DNA of 7,209 nucleotides, taken from an uncultured Lachnospiraceae bacterium. GTDB taxonomy: Bacteria > Bacillota_A > Clostridia > Lachnospirales > Lachnospiraceae. Positions within the stretch are counted from its first letter, which is position 1, and each line of letters opens with the position of its first letter. Where the stretch lies: the NCBI GenBank assembly GCA_902783205.1, contig CACZQE010000127.1, positions 1 through 7,209 on the forward strand, in the 5' to 3' direction. The notes below the pieces were generated by a model. The model was not told the DNA's origin. It searched no databases and was given only the letters and a program-made list of their open reading frames with translations. A program made the translations under genes and the position numbers. Below, in pieces: positions 7,190 through 7,209 of this stretch.

Positions 7190-7209
7190 CTATCTGTAAA
7201 TGTAATAAT
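7190..7209 (-). other. Edge fragment upstream of atpA
   Basis: In one frame the 20 bases before atpA read Tyr-Tyr-Ile-Tyr-Arg then TAG (7192-7190), which could be the end of an upstream gene. By operon order that would be atpH (delta subunit), but these residues are not a recognisable delta C-terminus and the fragment is too short to call. Confidence 0.15.

Overview
The window reads almost entirely on the minus strand. It holds the 3' part of an F1Fo ATP synthase operon (alpha, gamma, beta and epsilon subunits, in transcription order from high to low coordinates), then a DivIVA-like coiled-coil protein gene, then a two-gene unit made of a HAD-family phosphatase and a class I SAM-dependent methyltransferase that runs off the left edge. 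Strong AGGAGG-type ribosome binding sites, TATAAT-type promoters, moderate GC content and the style of the proteins point to a Gram-positive Clostridia-type bacterium, most likely of the Lachnospiraceae kind. This assignment is an inference from sequence character, not from a database match.

Layout, in the direction of transcription. atpA occupies about 7168 to 5666, atpG 5650 to 4787, atpD 4724 to 3327 and atpC 3318 to 2911. The order alpha-gamma-beta-epsilon is the conserved bacterial order; the delta subunit gene and the Fo genes would lie beyond the right edge. atpA-atpG and atpD-atpC are separated by only 15 and 8 bases, and in both cases the stop codon of the upstream gene forms part of the next ribosome binding site. 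atpG-atpD is separated by 62 bases that contain a nested inverted repeat. Together these genes make the catalytic F1 head (alpha and beta), the rotating shaft (gamma) and the regulatory shaft subunit (epsilon).

A 141-base AT-rich gap (2770-2910) follows atpC. It has no convincing terminator but carries a good sigma-A-type promoter for the next gene, a 315-residue protein (2769 to 1822) with a DivIVA-like N-terminus, a central coiled coil and six consecutive 11-residue repeats near the C-terminus. That gene ends in a clear rho-independent terminator with a perfect 12-bp stem (1761-1788).

A second gap (1670-1821) holds this terminator and a probable promoter for the HAD hydrolase (1669 to 1004). 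The hydrolase overlaps the methyltransferase (1007 to beyond 1) by an ATGA stop/start, which suggests translational coupling.

Most of the window is conserved housekeeping sequence. I see no mobile element, CRISPR array, tRNA or rRNA gene, or defence system. The items most worth a second look are the DivIVA-like protein with its hendecad repeats, the atpG-atpD hairpin, and the coupled phosphatase/methyltransferase pair.
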